DNA of 64,000 nucleotides from Bolinopsis microptera. Lineage: Eukaryota; Ctenophora; Tentaculata; Lobata; Bolinopsidae. The notes under the pieces were generated by a model. That model worked only from the letters and a program-made list of their open reading frames with translations. It was not told the origin of the DNA and searched no databases. The stretch's first letter is position 1. Each line of letters begins with the position of its first letter. Below, piece by piece: positions 33,490-54,786 of the stretch. The translations under genes were made by a program, and so were the position numbers. The stretch lies in the NCBI RefSeq assembly GCF_026151205.1, contig NC_087073.1:2190501-2254500 (forward strand), read 5' to 3'.

Positions 33490-33654
33490 GGTATCATGAA
33501 GCTGAGAAAAACGTCTTACAAGTAAAAATCAGCTACTAAGCTATGGACTATGATTCCACTCTACATACTATATTGTATATGTTAATTGAATAGCAATAAT
33601 ACAAATCCATGCACCTTGTAGCTAAATCTGTCCATCATAATACTTTCTCTATTC

Positions 33655-34346
33655 ACTGATCCACAAAACTAGCACAAGCTTGCTCCAGCAAAGCATCAAA
33701 CATCCCGGTTTCTTTAACTAGATCGAAGAAGATACTTTTCGGTTTTTCGAAGCATGCTGTGATCAAACTCAAACCCAATTCTACCGCCTCTATCACTCAT
33801 CCACCACGGGTCATATAGATAATAGTGTTGTTTTGTGTGTATGGTGAGAAACTGTGCAGTGGAGAAACTTTTGTCGGAGGTCCGCTGGATCAACTGATCT
33901 GTCTTCTGGAGGACAAGAACTTGTTACTAATATACTGGTATTAAATGAGTTGGTCCAGTTAATTATGGTAAAGCTTATATTGTGCTCATATAACACCATT
34001 TTAAGATAATTTCCTCTACGAGTTAGTTAGGCTAGGTGAAAGAAGGTAAAATGAATGAATCGTAAAAGAAAATGCTAAAAAACTTATTCAGATTCATACT
34101 TCGTCCACTATTAGCTGTAGCCTCGTCAATAACAAGAATCTTATTGATCTTTAGTAATGGCCCTGGCAAGACAAGAGCTGTCTTTGACCAGCTGGACAGC
34201 ATTCCGACCACCCTCTTTGGACCATCATTCCAGTCCTCACAGTCTGGTTGAAATGAAGGATTTTAAACTCTACCTTCTCTAGCGCGCCCCACAAGTGATC
34301 ATCGTCGAATTTGAAGAACGGATCAAGAGATTTCCTCGCAGAGTCC
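33655..34346 (-). pseudogene. Truncated ABCC transporter pseudogene (NBD2 end)
   Basis: Carries a copy of the end of the transporter exon 26 (from the GTLRGNLDPFF region through the signature and Walker B) and of exon 27. Frames are broken by numerous one- and two-base indels; examples are in the LSAGQ segment near 34185-34205 and in the H-loop region near 33830-33850. No 5' exons, so it cannot make a transporter. Confidence 0.85.
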
Positions 34347-34389
34347 AGATTTGTATTTGCCTATAACAATGAAATATGTGAACAATTCC

Positions 34390-36420
34390 AAACACATTCG
34401 GCTCACAAAATAATGCTAGACTATTCGACATTTCTTGTCAGGATGTCATAAACATCCCTCATATAAATTTCTTAAATGTGTGACGGAGTTTACATGGTGC
34501 TACCATTTAACGAAAAAAGTCGCTAAATATGTAGCTAATAGTCATATGCAACTAATTGGAAATTCGAAAATTTGGTTAAACACGGCAACAAGGGGTCCAT
34601 ATAAACTCTGTCACGTTTTTATAGTGTGACAAAGTTTACAACTCACTGCCGGCCGCATTTAAGCGATATCTTATCGTCTGATAAAGATATCGTTATGCGA
34701 CAAAGTTTATCTAGAGGATCAAACGATTATCTTAGGCATAGAGGGTTTATATAATTTCATAGTGTGACACATTTTACATCTTCGTGCCATTCAGTAGGGT
34801 CACTAATATTCACCAATATCCTCAAACTTCAATGAACGTGTCCTTATACAGGAAATATAGAAACCCATGCCAATTTTTCATCACATACTGTAGTGCGACA
34901 CGTACTCTAGTGCGACACGTACCCTAGTGCGAAACCTCAAAAATCGACACTGGGGAATGTTGAGACCAAATATGATGAGCACAGCTGTCCTTATATAGCA
35001 GTTCCACTTCCAGTTCACTAACATTTAGTTCTTTTTAAGTTTAAGTTCTTTGTTTAAGACTCTGGGACGATATTTCAACGAATGGTTATCTTTTCATGAC
35101 TGTCGTCACGTCCAGACTGTATCCATAATTTAAGGCATCCGCTCCCTTCTTTGATTTACGATAATTATCGTGAACAAAATTAGAGTCTGTTATTTTTCAT
35201 AAATAGGTATAGTTCTTCAAAATAGGGGCAAGAAATTTAAATTTCGTCAAATACGTAATTTTAAAATTTAGATAGATTTTCTTTCATATCAACAGTCCTT
35301 ATTATAGTTGGAATGGATTTATACAAGAAATGTAGAAACCCATGCCAACTTTTCGTCACATTTAAATTATACTGTTGGGGCAGGAAAAGTAAATTTGGTC
35401 ACATTTCAGTAACTTAGTAAAATTAAACTCAGCATTGTTAAACTTGAGTTCTAATTTGCTGAACAATAACCAACAAATAATTCCTGGAAGAACATTGAAT
35501 TCTAACCGAGGTACGGTTCTTCAAAATAGGGTCAAGAAATGTAAATTTCGTCACATACGTCATTGTAAAATTTAGATACAATTTCTTTCACGTGAACAGT
35601 CCTAATTATAGTCTGAAATGATTAATACAGAGATACAGGAAATATAAAAACCCATGCCCATTTTATAATGTACGTAATATGTTAATCACAGACTATTTCA
35701 TTCTACAATCATTGTTTCCAAATTTAACCTATTTTTCTATTTACGATGTCGTATCATTTTGTGACGACGTTTACATCAACTGCCCTATACTTGAATCAAC
35801 TGTATCCGTGTATCGTCCTTTTACAGACTTTTCCCGCCTTTCAAACCAAAATCAGATATAAATTATTTCGGAAATTCACCCAGAATTTCAAATTCCATAT
35901 AATGTGACAGAATTTACATCATTTCCCAATAACCAAGTGCATGTATATGCTAACTTTTCAAAACAACATATTTTAGGGCTATGATTGGCAGAAGAACCAT
36001 CAAATAATGAGTTGAAAGGGTTTTGAGGACACCTCACAGTAGAAAAGAGGTCTCGTATTCTGAGTGTGACAAAGTTTACAAAATATTGCCTTAAAGCCGT
36101 TCGATCACTGCCCTTTAGGCCTACGTTGTATCATAATTGTTAAATTGACCTAATCTACTATATTTTAGACCAAAAAATGCTAATTGGGCAGCTATGGTAT
36201 TAACAATGTCACAAAAATGTGACATTTTTTACATTATAGTATCTAAAAGCAATACATTTTATTTCTGAGCATTGCATATGGGAGTATGGGTCACGTGGCT
36301 AATGTTCAGAACTTATGAACACGCTAGATTGAGTGATGCTAAAATGAAGCCACTATCGTCGAAAACGCTATTTTAGAAATTTACCAATATCCTCAAACTT
36401 CAGTGAACGTGTCCATATAA
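34390..36420. repeat. Dispersed repeat R1, copy 2
   Basis: Block A (34390-34830) is inverted relative to copy 1; block B (35690-36420) is direct. Between them, 34830-35690 contains short internal repeats (CAATATCCTCAAACTTCA at 34817 and 36391; CTAGTGCGACACGTAC at 34894-34930; CAAGAAATKTAAATTTCGTCA at about 35228 and 35533). The site at about 36238 is the empty counterpart of the transposon insertion at 4147. No gene seen. Confidence 0.75.
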
Positions 36421-36602
36421 GTATGACATGCATAGTATAGCTATAGTACATATAACTATTTTTACTATATAATATAGGGTCAATATAGTAAATATACGAT
36501 AAAATGCTTTCCTTATGCCTAAGGGTTTATCAGTTCCTAACTTTATAAGAACTGCTTTGCGGAGGCCGGCTGGCCGGTCTCCAACAGAATTTGAAACACA
36601 CT

Positions 36603-38075
36603 GGAAGAGGTTAAAGAGTGGCAGATGAGGTTAAAGAGTACACTCTGGAGGAGGTTAAAGAGTGCACTCTGGAGGAGGTTAAAGAGTGGCAGATGAGGTT
36701 AAAGAGTGCACTCTGGAGGAGGTTAAAGAGTGCACTCTGGAGGAGGTTAAAAAGTGGCGGAGGAGGTTAAAGAGTGCACTCTGGAGGAGGTTAAAGAGTG
36801 CCGGAGGAGGTTAAATAGTGCACTCTGGAGGAGGTTAAAGAGTGCACTCTGGAGGAGGTTAAAGAGTGCACTCTGGAGGAGGTCAAAGAGTGCACTCTGG
36901 AGGAGGTCAAAGAGTGCACTCTGGAGGAGGTTAAAGAGTGCACTCTGGAGGAGGTTAAAGAGTGCACTCTGGAGGAGGTCAAAGAGTGCACTCTGGAGGA
37001 GGTTAAAGAGTGGCAGATGAGGTTAAAGAGTGCACTCTGGAGGAGGTTAAAGAGTGGCGGAGGAGGTTAAAGAGTGCACTCTGGAGGAGGTTAAAGAGTG
37101 ACGGAGGAGGTTAAAGAGTGCACTCTGGAGGAGGTTAAAGAGTGCACTCTGGAGGAGGTTAAAGAGTGCACTCTGGAGGAGGTTAAAGAGTGCACTCTGG
37201 AGGAGGTTAAAGAGTGCACTCTGGAGGAGGTTAAAGAGTGCACTCTGGAGGAGGTCAAAGAGTGCACTCTGGAGGAGGTCAAAGAGTGCACTCTGGAGGA
37301 GGTTAAAGAGTGCACTCTGGAGGAGGTTAAATAGTGCACTCTGGAGGAGGTTAAAGAGTGCACTCTGGAGGAGGTCAAGAGTGCACTCTGGAGGAGGTCA
37401 AAGAGTGCACTCTGGAGGAGGTCAAAGAGTGCACTCTGGAGGAGGTCAAAGAGTGCACTCTGGAGGAGGTTAAATAGTGCACTCTGGAGGAGGTTAAAGA
37501 GTGCACTCTGGAGGAGGTTAAAGAGTGCACTCTGGAGGAGGTTAAAGAGTCCACTCTGGAGGAGGTTAAAGAGTGCACTCTGGAGGAGGTTAAAGAGTCC
37601 ACTCTGGAGGAGGTGAAAGAGTGCACTCTGGAGGAGGTTAAAGAGTGCACTCTGGAGGAGGTTAAAGAGTGCACTCTGGAGGAGGTTAAAGAGTGACGGA
37701 GGAGGTTAAAGAGTGCACTCTGGAGGAGGTTAAAGAGTGCACTCTGGAGGAGGTTAAAGAGTGACGGAGGAGGTTAAAGAGTGCACTCTGGAGGAGGTTA
37801 AAGAGTGGCGGAGGAGGTTAAAGAGTGCACTCTGGAGGAGGTTAAAGAATGGCGGAGGAGGTTAAAGAGTGCACTCTGGAGGAGGTTAAAGAGTGCACTC
37901 TGGAGGAGGTTAAAGAGTGGCGGAGGAGGTTAAAGAGTGCACTCTGGAGGAGGTTAAAGAGTGCACTCTGGAGGAGGTTAAAGAGTGCACTCTGGAGGAG
38001 GTTAAAGAGTGCAGCGGAGGAGGTTAAAGAGTGCACTCTGGAGGAGGTTAAAGAGTGGAGGTTAAAGAGAAGCGG
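36603..38075. repeat. 24-bp minisatellite array, about 60 units
   Basis: Unit GTTAAAGAGTGCACTCTGGA plus GGAG, with shortened units (GTGGCGGAGGAG, GTGACGGAGGAG). Each unit contains the palindrome GAGTGCACTC. The array ends 82 bp before the transporter ATG. Frames reading VKECTLEE on one strand or HSLTSSRV on the other are repeat by-products. Confidence 0.95.
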
Positions 38076-38157
38076 AGGATTGTCCCCGCTAGGGAGGGTA
38101 ATGGGTATTATGATTGACATTGTTTATTTTTAACATGAGCTTTATCACAATAGGTCA

Positions 38158-49463
<11,306 letters not shown>

Positions 49464-49623
49464 ATAGAGAAAGTATTATGATGGACAGATTTAGCTACAA
49501 GGTGCATGGATTTGTATTATTGCTATTCAATTAACATATACAATATAGTATGTAGAGTGGAATCATAGTCCATAGCCTAGTAGCTGATTTTTACTTGTAA
49601 GACGTTTTTCTCAGCTTCATACC

Positions 49624-49935
49624 TTAGTTCCTATCCACGAATAGGGAAGGCTTTTCTGCAGGTGTTGGGACGTTAATGAGACGGACTGAATCCTGAGATT
49701 CGTTGTATAGAAGGATCTGTCTCGTGCTCAGATCTGTTTTGTCGAAACTAAACGCTTCTGCCGGGAGTTTCCGGCGGAGTCCCAGGTCTGGAACACACCC
49801 GATGGAAGTGGCGGGTCCTGGTTGTTTGATCTTCAGTTTACGTTTTTTTGGTCTTGCTGCCGTAGTCTTTAAGAGTGAGGACCACGTTCCACGTTTTAAA
49901 GTATTTAAAGTAATTGTGAAAAGTATATTAGTATA
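49624..49935 (-). CDS. Short conserved ORF (copy 2), unrecognised
   Basis: Counterpart of the frame at 33178-33489, here on the minus strand and convergent with the transporter, whose stop is 160 bp away. Same basic start (RPKKRKLKIKQ) and same LFVDRN ending with TAA. Upstream on its strand is the palindrome at 49877-50128, so no further exons can be followed. It may be the last exon of an older gene captured in the duplicated unit. Confidence 0.3.
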   Translation of the reverse strand, partial: YTNILFTITLNTLKRGTWSSLLKTTAARPKKRKLKIKQPGPATSIGCVPDLGLRRKLPAEAFSFDKTDLSTRQILLYNESQDSVRLINVPTPAEKPSLFVDRN

Positions 49936-50128
49936 TTAGTCAATTTACTGGGCGGCGCTCAGCCTGTCGGATTATGAATTATGAACATAAAACTATCCGG
50001 GATAGATTTATGTTCATAATTCATAATCCGACAGGCTGAGCGCCGCCCAGTAAATTGACTAATATACTAATATACTTTTCACAATTACTTTAAATACTTA
50101 AAAACGTGGAATTACGTGGTCCTCACTT
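49877..50128. repeat. Large palindrome with a TIR-only element at its centre
   Basis: Near-perfect arms of about 120 bp. The central 49944-50054 consists of the two ends of the element described at 32357-33169, facing each other with a 15-bp spacer. The outer flanks (GTATATTAGTATATTAGTCA and complement, continuing to GTGGTCCTCACT) are also mirrored, with a 4-bp insertion in the right arm. Confidence 0.85.
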
Positions 50129-50317
50129 TGCTCTAACCAGAGCCCTCTCGCTTGCAGTAGCGCGCGACCGCCGGAGGCGGCAAAGAGGGCTCTATCCATG
50201 GCCACAAACTGGCACCACAAATCGTGGTGCCAGATTTCCTCCCATATTTCTGATGCCGCGCGGGACGTGTTAGTCATTTTTAGTCATGTCCGTGGATTGT
50301 GATTGTAATATCGGAAA
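50129..50317. other. GC-rich spacer with two hairpins
   Basis: AGAGCCCTCT at 50139-50148 pairs with 50184-50193. CTGGCACCAC at 50209-50218 pairs perfectly with 50224-50233 around a 5-nt loop. No coding content. Confidence 0.6.
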
Positions 50318-51442
50318 ACAATATTTTCTCATTGGATTTGATTTTTGTAGAGAGCTAATATACCTTCTTTGATCACGCACTCCATTTAAAAAATTTGAAA
50401 TTTTGCTTGTTCCTTTGTTTGTTGCAATCATTCGGTTGATCATTCGGCGGATGCTCCAAAGGGCCGGGACATATTTTAATGTTAAATTCTCAATAACCAG
50501 CAGACTTGTTACCAGTTACCTTGCTAGTGCTACTCTTTTGTCGTTTGCAATTGGACTTTAGATTCATTTTCTCATTGGATTAGATTTTTGTAGGGAGCTA
50601 ATATACCTTCTTTGATCATGCACTCCATTTAACAAATTTTGCTTGTTTCTTTGTCTGTTGCAATCATTCGGTTGATCATTCGGCGGATGATTCAAAGGGC
50701 CGGGACAAATTTTAACGTTAAATTCTCAATAACCAGCAGACTTGTTACCAGTTACCTTGCTACACTTTTGTCATTTGCAATTGGACTTAAGATTTATTTT
50801 CTCATTGGATTAGATTTTTGTAGGGTGCTAATATACCTTCTTTGATCATGCACTCCATTTAACAAATTTTGCTTGTTTCTTTGTCTGTTGCAATCATTCT
50901 ATTCGGTTGATCATTCGGCGGATGATTCAAAGGGCCGGGACATATTTTAATGTTAAATTCTCAATAACCAGCAGACTTGTTACCAGTTACCTTGCTACAC
51001 TTTTGTCATTTGCAATTGGACTTTAGATTTATTTTCTCATTGGATTAGATTTTTGTAGGGAGCTAATATACCTTCTTTGATCATGCACTCCATTTAACAA
51101 ATTTTGCTTGTTTCTTTGTCTGTTGCAATCATTCGGTTGATCATTCGGCGGATGATCCAAAGGGCCGGGACATATTTTAATGTTAAATTCTCAATAACCA
51201 GCAGACTTGTTACCAGTTACCTTGCTACACTTTTGTCATTTGCAATTGGACTTAAGATTTATTTTCTCATTGGATTAGATTTTTGTAGGGAGCTAATATA
51301 CCTTCTTTGATCATGCACTCCATTTAACAAATTTTGCTTGTTCCTTTGTTTGTTGAAATCATTCGGTTGATCATTCGGCGGATGCTCCAAAGGGCCGGGA
51401 CATATTTTAATGTTAAATTCTCAATAACCAGCAGACTTGTTT
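50318..51442. repeat. Tandem repeat of about 232 bp, nearly 5 copies
   Basis: Units begin near 50322, 50565, 50799, 51032 and 51262 with TTTTCTCATTGGATTWGATT and include TTCGGTTGATCATTCGGCGG. The middle units are almost identical. The last unit runs into the 3' end of the AlkB-like frame, so the repeat contributes that protein's predicted C-terminus. Confidence 0.93.
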
Positions 51443-52650
51443 CATGAACTATAAACTCGTCTTCTTGATAAGGTACATAGCCGCTGGAGTTGGAGATGTT
51501 TTCATATGGGTCATGGTAATTTTCATTGCACATGTTGGTTGGTGTACTTGTTAATCTTTGGACAACAGGTTTGATCAGTCTGAATGTGATACTGGTCCTT
51601 TTGTTTGTACAAGATGGTTGAGTACAGATTTCATGTCTGTAATGAAGCTGGGATTTTTTTAGACATGATAGGTCTAGGGCAGACACCACTTTTCCTGTTT
51701 GAATTTCTGTGAACTGCATCGTCCTAGAGGCACCCAGAGAAACTGTCACAATATAAGAGTTTTCATCGATGCATTCTTCATTATCACTATGGATAGGCAT
51801 GCATTCTGTCCCGGTACTATAGTAGTTTACGAGAGCACTGTTGTAATCATACTCCGGGAGTAGCACGTCAAGATATGAACAGATAGCTGCCAGATAGGAC
51901 TGATGTGGTATCTCCCTCGCCTCATGACTTCCCCCATTATACACATATGGGAATTTCCCAAAGTAAGCCGTTTTCCTATTTTGAAACTGGTGGCTATAAT
52001 CTAATTCTCTCAGAAAGATGTCTCATGTCTATGGAAAATTTTTGAAACGGTGCCTGATCAATGAGTTCAACAGGTGGTATGATAATGTCAGGGCTTTCGC
52101 CATGTACACTTAAGGCCACACTGGATATGGGTGTTACATCTATTTCAGCATAATACATGCCACTCCAGGGATTGACAGATCCTGTACTCCCATTGATTTG
52201 ATTTTCTGTGTTGTTGGAGATGATAGGCTCTGGTGCTTCAATGATGCCATCACTATTGATTAGCATGAAAGATTCAGGCATCTCGCATACACTATCATAT
52301 TTAATCTGATGGTTTTCAAATTCTGTCTGAACTGCAACATCTGAACACTTATCCAGGACAGCCCGATAATCTGTTGACTGATTCATACTTTGATGTAACA
52401 ACGTACCATTAATCTCTGCTATAGTCTGAGAAGTTTGAACAATGTCTTCTAGGATGGTCACTTTCCGCTCGAGAAACTTGACATGAGATTTGAGTGCAGT
52501 ACAGTTTTTGCATTTTTGATCACATTCCGACAATAGTTTTCCAAAAAATGTTTCCATTGAATCGTCCATGATATTGAGTTGATGATTTGAATTGAGTTGA
52601 TGATTTGAATCGAAGCGAATTGAAGAGTCCACATGTGAGATTTGCTCCAT
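51324..52650 (-). CDS. AlkB-like 2OG-Fe(II) dioxygenase ORF with N-terminal coiled coil, one frameshift
   Basis: Two overlapping minus-strand frames. The first (52650 to 51994, 218 codons) has a coiled-coil-like part with a small Cys cluster (CDQKCKNC) and an acidic linker. Near 52008 the frame must shift by one base to continue as ELDYSHQFQNRKTAYFG, the start of an AlkB fold. The second frame (to 51324) has NYYSTG, PIHSDNE (iron His and Asp), VTVSLGASRTMQF, a distal His in LHYRHE and the 2-oxoglutarate Arg pair in NKRTSITFR. All AlkB active-site positions are present. Known AlkB enzymes remove alkyl or methyl groups from nucleic acids. The leader is shared with the LINE ORF1 at 2.75 kb, so I infer a mobile-element gene. 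The frameshift may be real decay or a base error. Confidence 0.7.
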
Positions 52651-52676
52651 TCCAATAACGTTACATTCGTATTACT

Positions 52677-52722
52677 TTGGTCATACTTCAAATTATTTGT
52701 TATATAGTAGTGTTGAAAGTAT
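52677..52722 (-). promoter_or_regulatory. Leader shared with the LINE at 2.75 kb
   Basis: The ~45 bp beginning CATACTTCAAATTATTTGTT match 2747-2792 with one substitution, in the same orientation relative to the following ORF. In the LINE the match includes the ORF1 ATG. Likely a common 5' UTR or internal promoter of related retroelements. Confidence 0.6.
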
Positions 52723-53310
52723 TATTAGCATAATTTAAATCCATCTCTGAGAAACACTATAGGCGAACCTACCCCAATATTGGTTAGCAAACAATATTTT
52801 ATTGATTAATTCCCTAAATTGTTTCCAGTCCAAATAATGGATATTTATTAGCATAATTTACAGCCATCTCTGAGGAACACTATAAGTGAACCTACCCCAA
52901 TATTGGTTAGCAAACAGTATTTTATTGATTAAATTTTCCCCAAAATGTTTCCAGTCCAAATAGTGGACATTTATTAGCATAATTTACAGCCATCTCTGAG
53001 AAACACTATAAGTGAACATACCCCAATATTGGTTAGCAAACAGTATTATTGATTTATTCCCTACATTCATGTTTCCAGTCCAAAAAGTGGACATTTATTA
53101 TTAGCATAATTTACAGCCATCTCTGAGAAACGCTACAAGTGAACCTACCCCAATATTGGTTAGCAAACAGTATTTTATTGATTAACTCTCTAAATTGTTT
53201 CCAGTCCAAATAGTGTATATTTATTAGCATAATTTACAGCCATCTATATCTCTGAGAAACACTATCAGTGAACCTACCCCAGTATTGCTGTATTGGTTAG
53301 CAAACAGTAA
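52723..53310. repeat. Tandem repeat of about 120 bp, 5 copies
   Basis: Units start ATTAGCATAATTTAMAKCCA, contain CTACCCCAATATTGGTTAGC and end with CCAGTCCAAA; lengths are 115-130 bp. The array sits immediately upstream of the shared leader, the position at which some LINEs carry promoter monomers. Confidence 0.9.
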
Positions 53311-53435
53311 CATATTAAGGGTGTATTATAAACCATGTCCTATCCCCCCACCGCACCCCCTTTTCCTTAGCGAGTATATATATAATAACATCTATAAACA
53401 AAAGAGCACCTAAAGAGGCTCAGCAAAGTGCTGGC

Positions 53436-53760
53436 CTATTTACGCTTTCGAAGACTCATTCGTTCAATATGTCTCAAAGTAAATAAACTCCTCCATCCTA
53501 CTCTATCTCTTGCTAAGTTCACTAAGTTGGTAAAATCATCTTCGTTTTTCAAATAAATTTGTCTCTTAAATAGGTCCTTTTTCACAATAATATCATACAA
53601 ATTAGTCCTGTGTCTACCCACTCGTCCCTTTAGCGTTTGACATCCTAGTGTAGCAAATAACAGAGACTGGTAGGCAGGCGTGTCGTTGTCACTGCGTAGA
53701 ACATGACCTAGCATTGTCCACCGTGCCTTTTCCACTCTGATCTCGGAAAGGGGCCTGGTC
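53436..53760 (-). pseudogene. LINE ORF2 C-terminal fragment
   Basis: KARWTMLGHVLRSD, then GRVGRHRTNLYDII and a basic tail match the conserved end of many LINE reverse transcriptase proteins (W-x-x-LGHVLR ... GR-x-R). No RT core is present. It lies upstream, on the same strand, of the AlkB-like frame; whether both belong to one element is unknown. Confidence 0.65.
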
Positions 53761-54183
53761 TGGGTACGAGCGTAGAGGGCCTTGTTAGATATTGAGCTAG
53801 GCCAATAGATGTGTTTATCACCTGCCTACTTACTGTAATCTACTATTCAGTTAATCTGAAATTATACTGTCACATTATTTGTATATTATTTATAGTTATA
53901 GAACAATATGGATAGATTTAATAAGTTCTCGTTGACAGTAGAACACTATGTTGAATGACCCCTTACAAAGGATCCTGTACGTGCAGAAATAGTATACATC
54001 TAAGTACACACTCATCTGCACACAAAAGTTACACTCGCTTATACAGTTCATCTCTCGGATTATTCCAGAATTGCGCGCAAACACACGTGTTGTCTCAAAC
54101 AATGAAACAGTTTGTTTCATTGACATGTAGGTCGTACATTCTCTCGTTGTGTGTACGTTTTGAGAACTTTTGTTTAGACTTTA

Positions 54184-54765
54184 GGGGCCATCTACTTAGG
54201 ACGTCCGTCAAAATTGCAGATTTTCAGACCAGCCCCGGGGGGCACCCACCCCCTCCCCCTGTCCGGGTGTGTCCGAATTTTCAAAACCACCCCTCCCCCG
54301 GACGTCCGGATTTCCAGCTACTTTAAAGAGTACAAATAAAACCAACTCAAATTCATTGTTAATAAAATGTGTAGTCACTTAGAATAGACAATATTGTATA
54401 ATACATTTATATAATACATTTAGTGTCGAAAAAGTTTAGCACAGTTACATTAAAGTGCTTAAGTAGGTAGCCGTCCAATGGAATAAGTTTTAAGGCAGTA
54501 TAAGCAGAATATGCGAGTTGTGTCTCAGTTCTCATGAGCTGCTCTGGGAAATGACTTCTCGTTCAAAATACAGGGATCTAAACTTACTGAGTAATTAGTG
54601 TCAAAGAGTTGAAATATAAATGCGACTTTTTCGTTATATTAATTCTGCCAAAATTTCCGGACGTCCGGATTTTCAGAAACCACTCCCTACCCCTGTCCGG
54701 ATTTGTCCGAAATTCCAAAACCACCTCCCCTCCCTTTTTGCTGGACGTCCTAAGTAGATGGCCCC
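54184..54765. mobile_element. Harbinger-like MITE, 582 bp
   Basis: 23-bp perfect TIRs beginning GGGGCCATCTACTTAGGACG (54184-54206 and 54743-54765) and TTA on both sides (54181-54183 and 54766-54768). A 3-bp TWA target duplication with G-rich ends fits PIF/Harbinger. Subterminal inverted GTCCGGATTTGTCCGAA-type blocks are also present. No coding capacity. Confidence 0.8.
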
Positions 54766-54786
54766 TTAACATTTTATTTGATGCAG

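Larger units (their letters stand above)
33117..34346. repeat. Inverted duplicate of the ABCC gene 3' region
   Basis: Reverse complement of about 48774-49997, covering the last two transporter exons, its 3' flank and the start of the TIR element. Identity is very high for 33117-33745 and much lower, with many small indels, for 33745-34346. The two copies are about 15 kb apart and in opposite orientation. Confidence 0.85.

Noticed and set aside
36754..38133. Several frames of 60-100 codons (VKECTLEE, HSLTSSRV, SALWRRLK types)
   Set aside because: All are translations of the 24-bp array in different frames, and unit-length variants break each of them.
50639..51310. Two near-identical 68-codon frames (MLVSLSVAIIRLIIRR type)
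   Set aside because: They are successive units of the ~232-bp tandem repeat and share no feature of a real gene.
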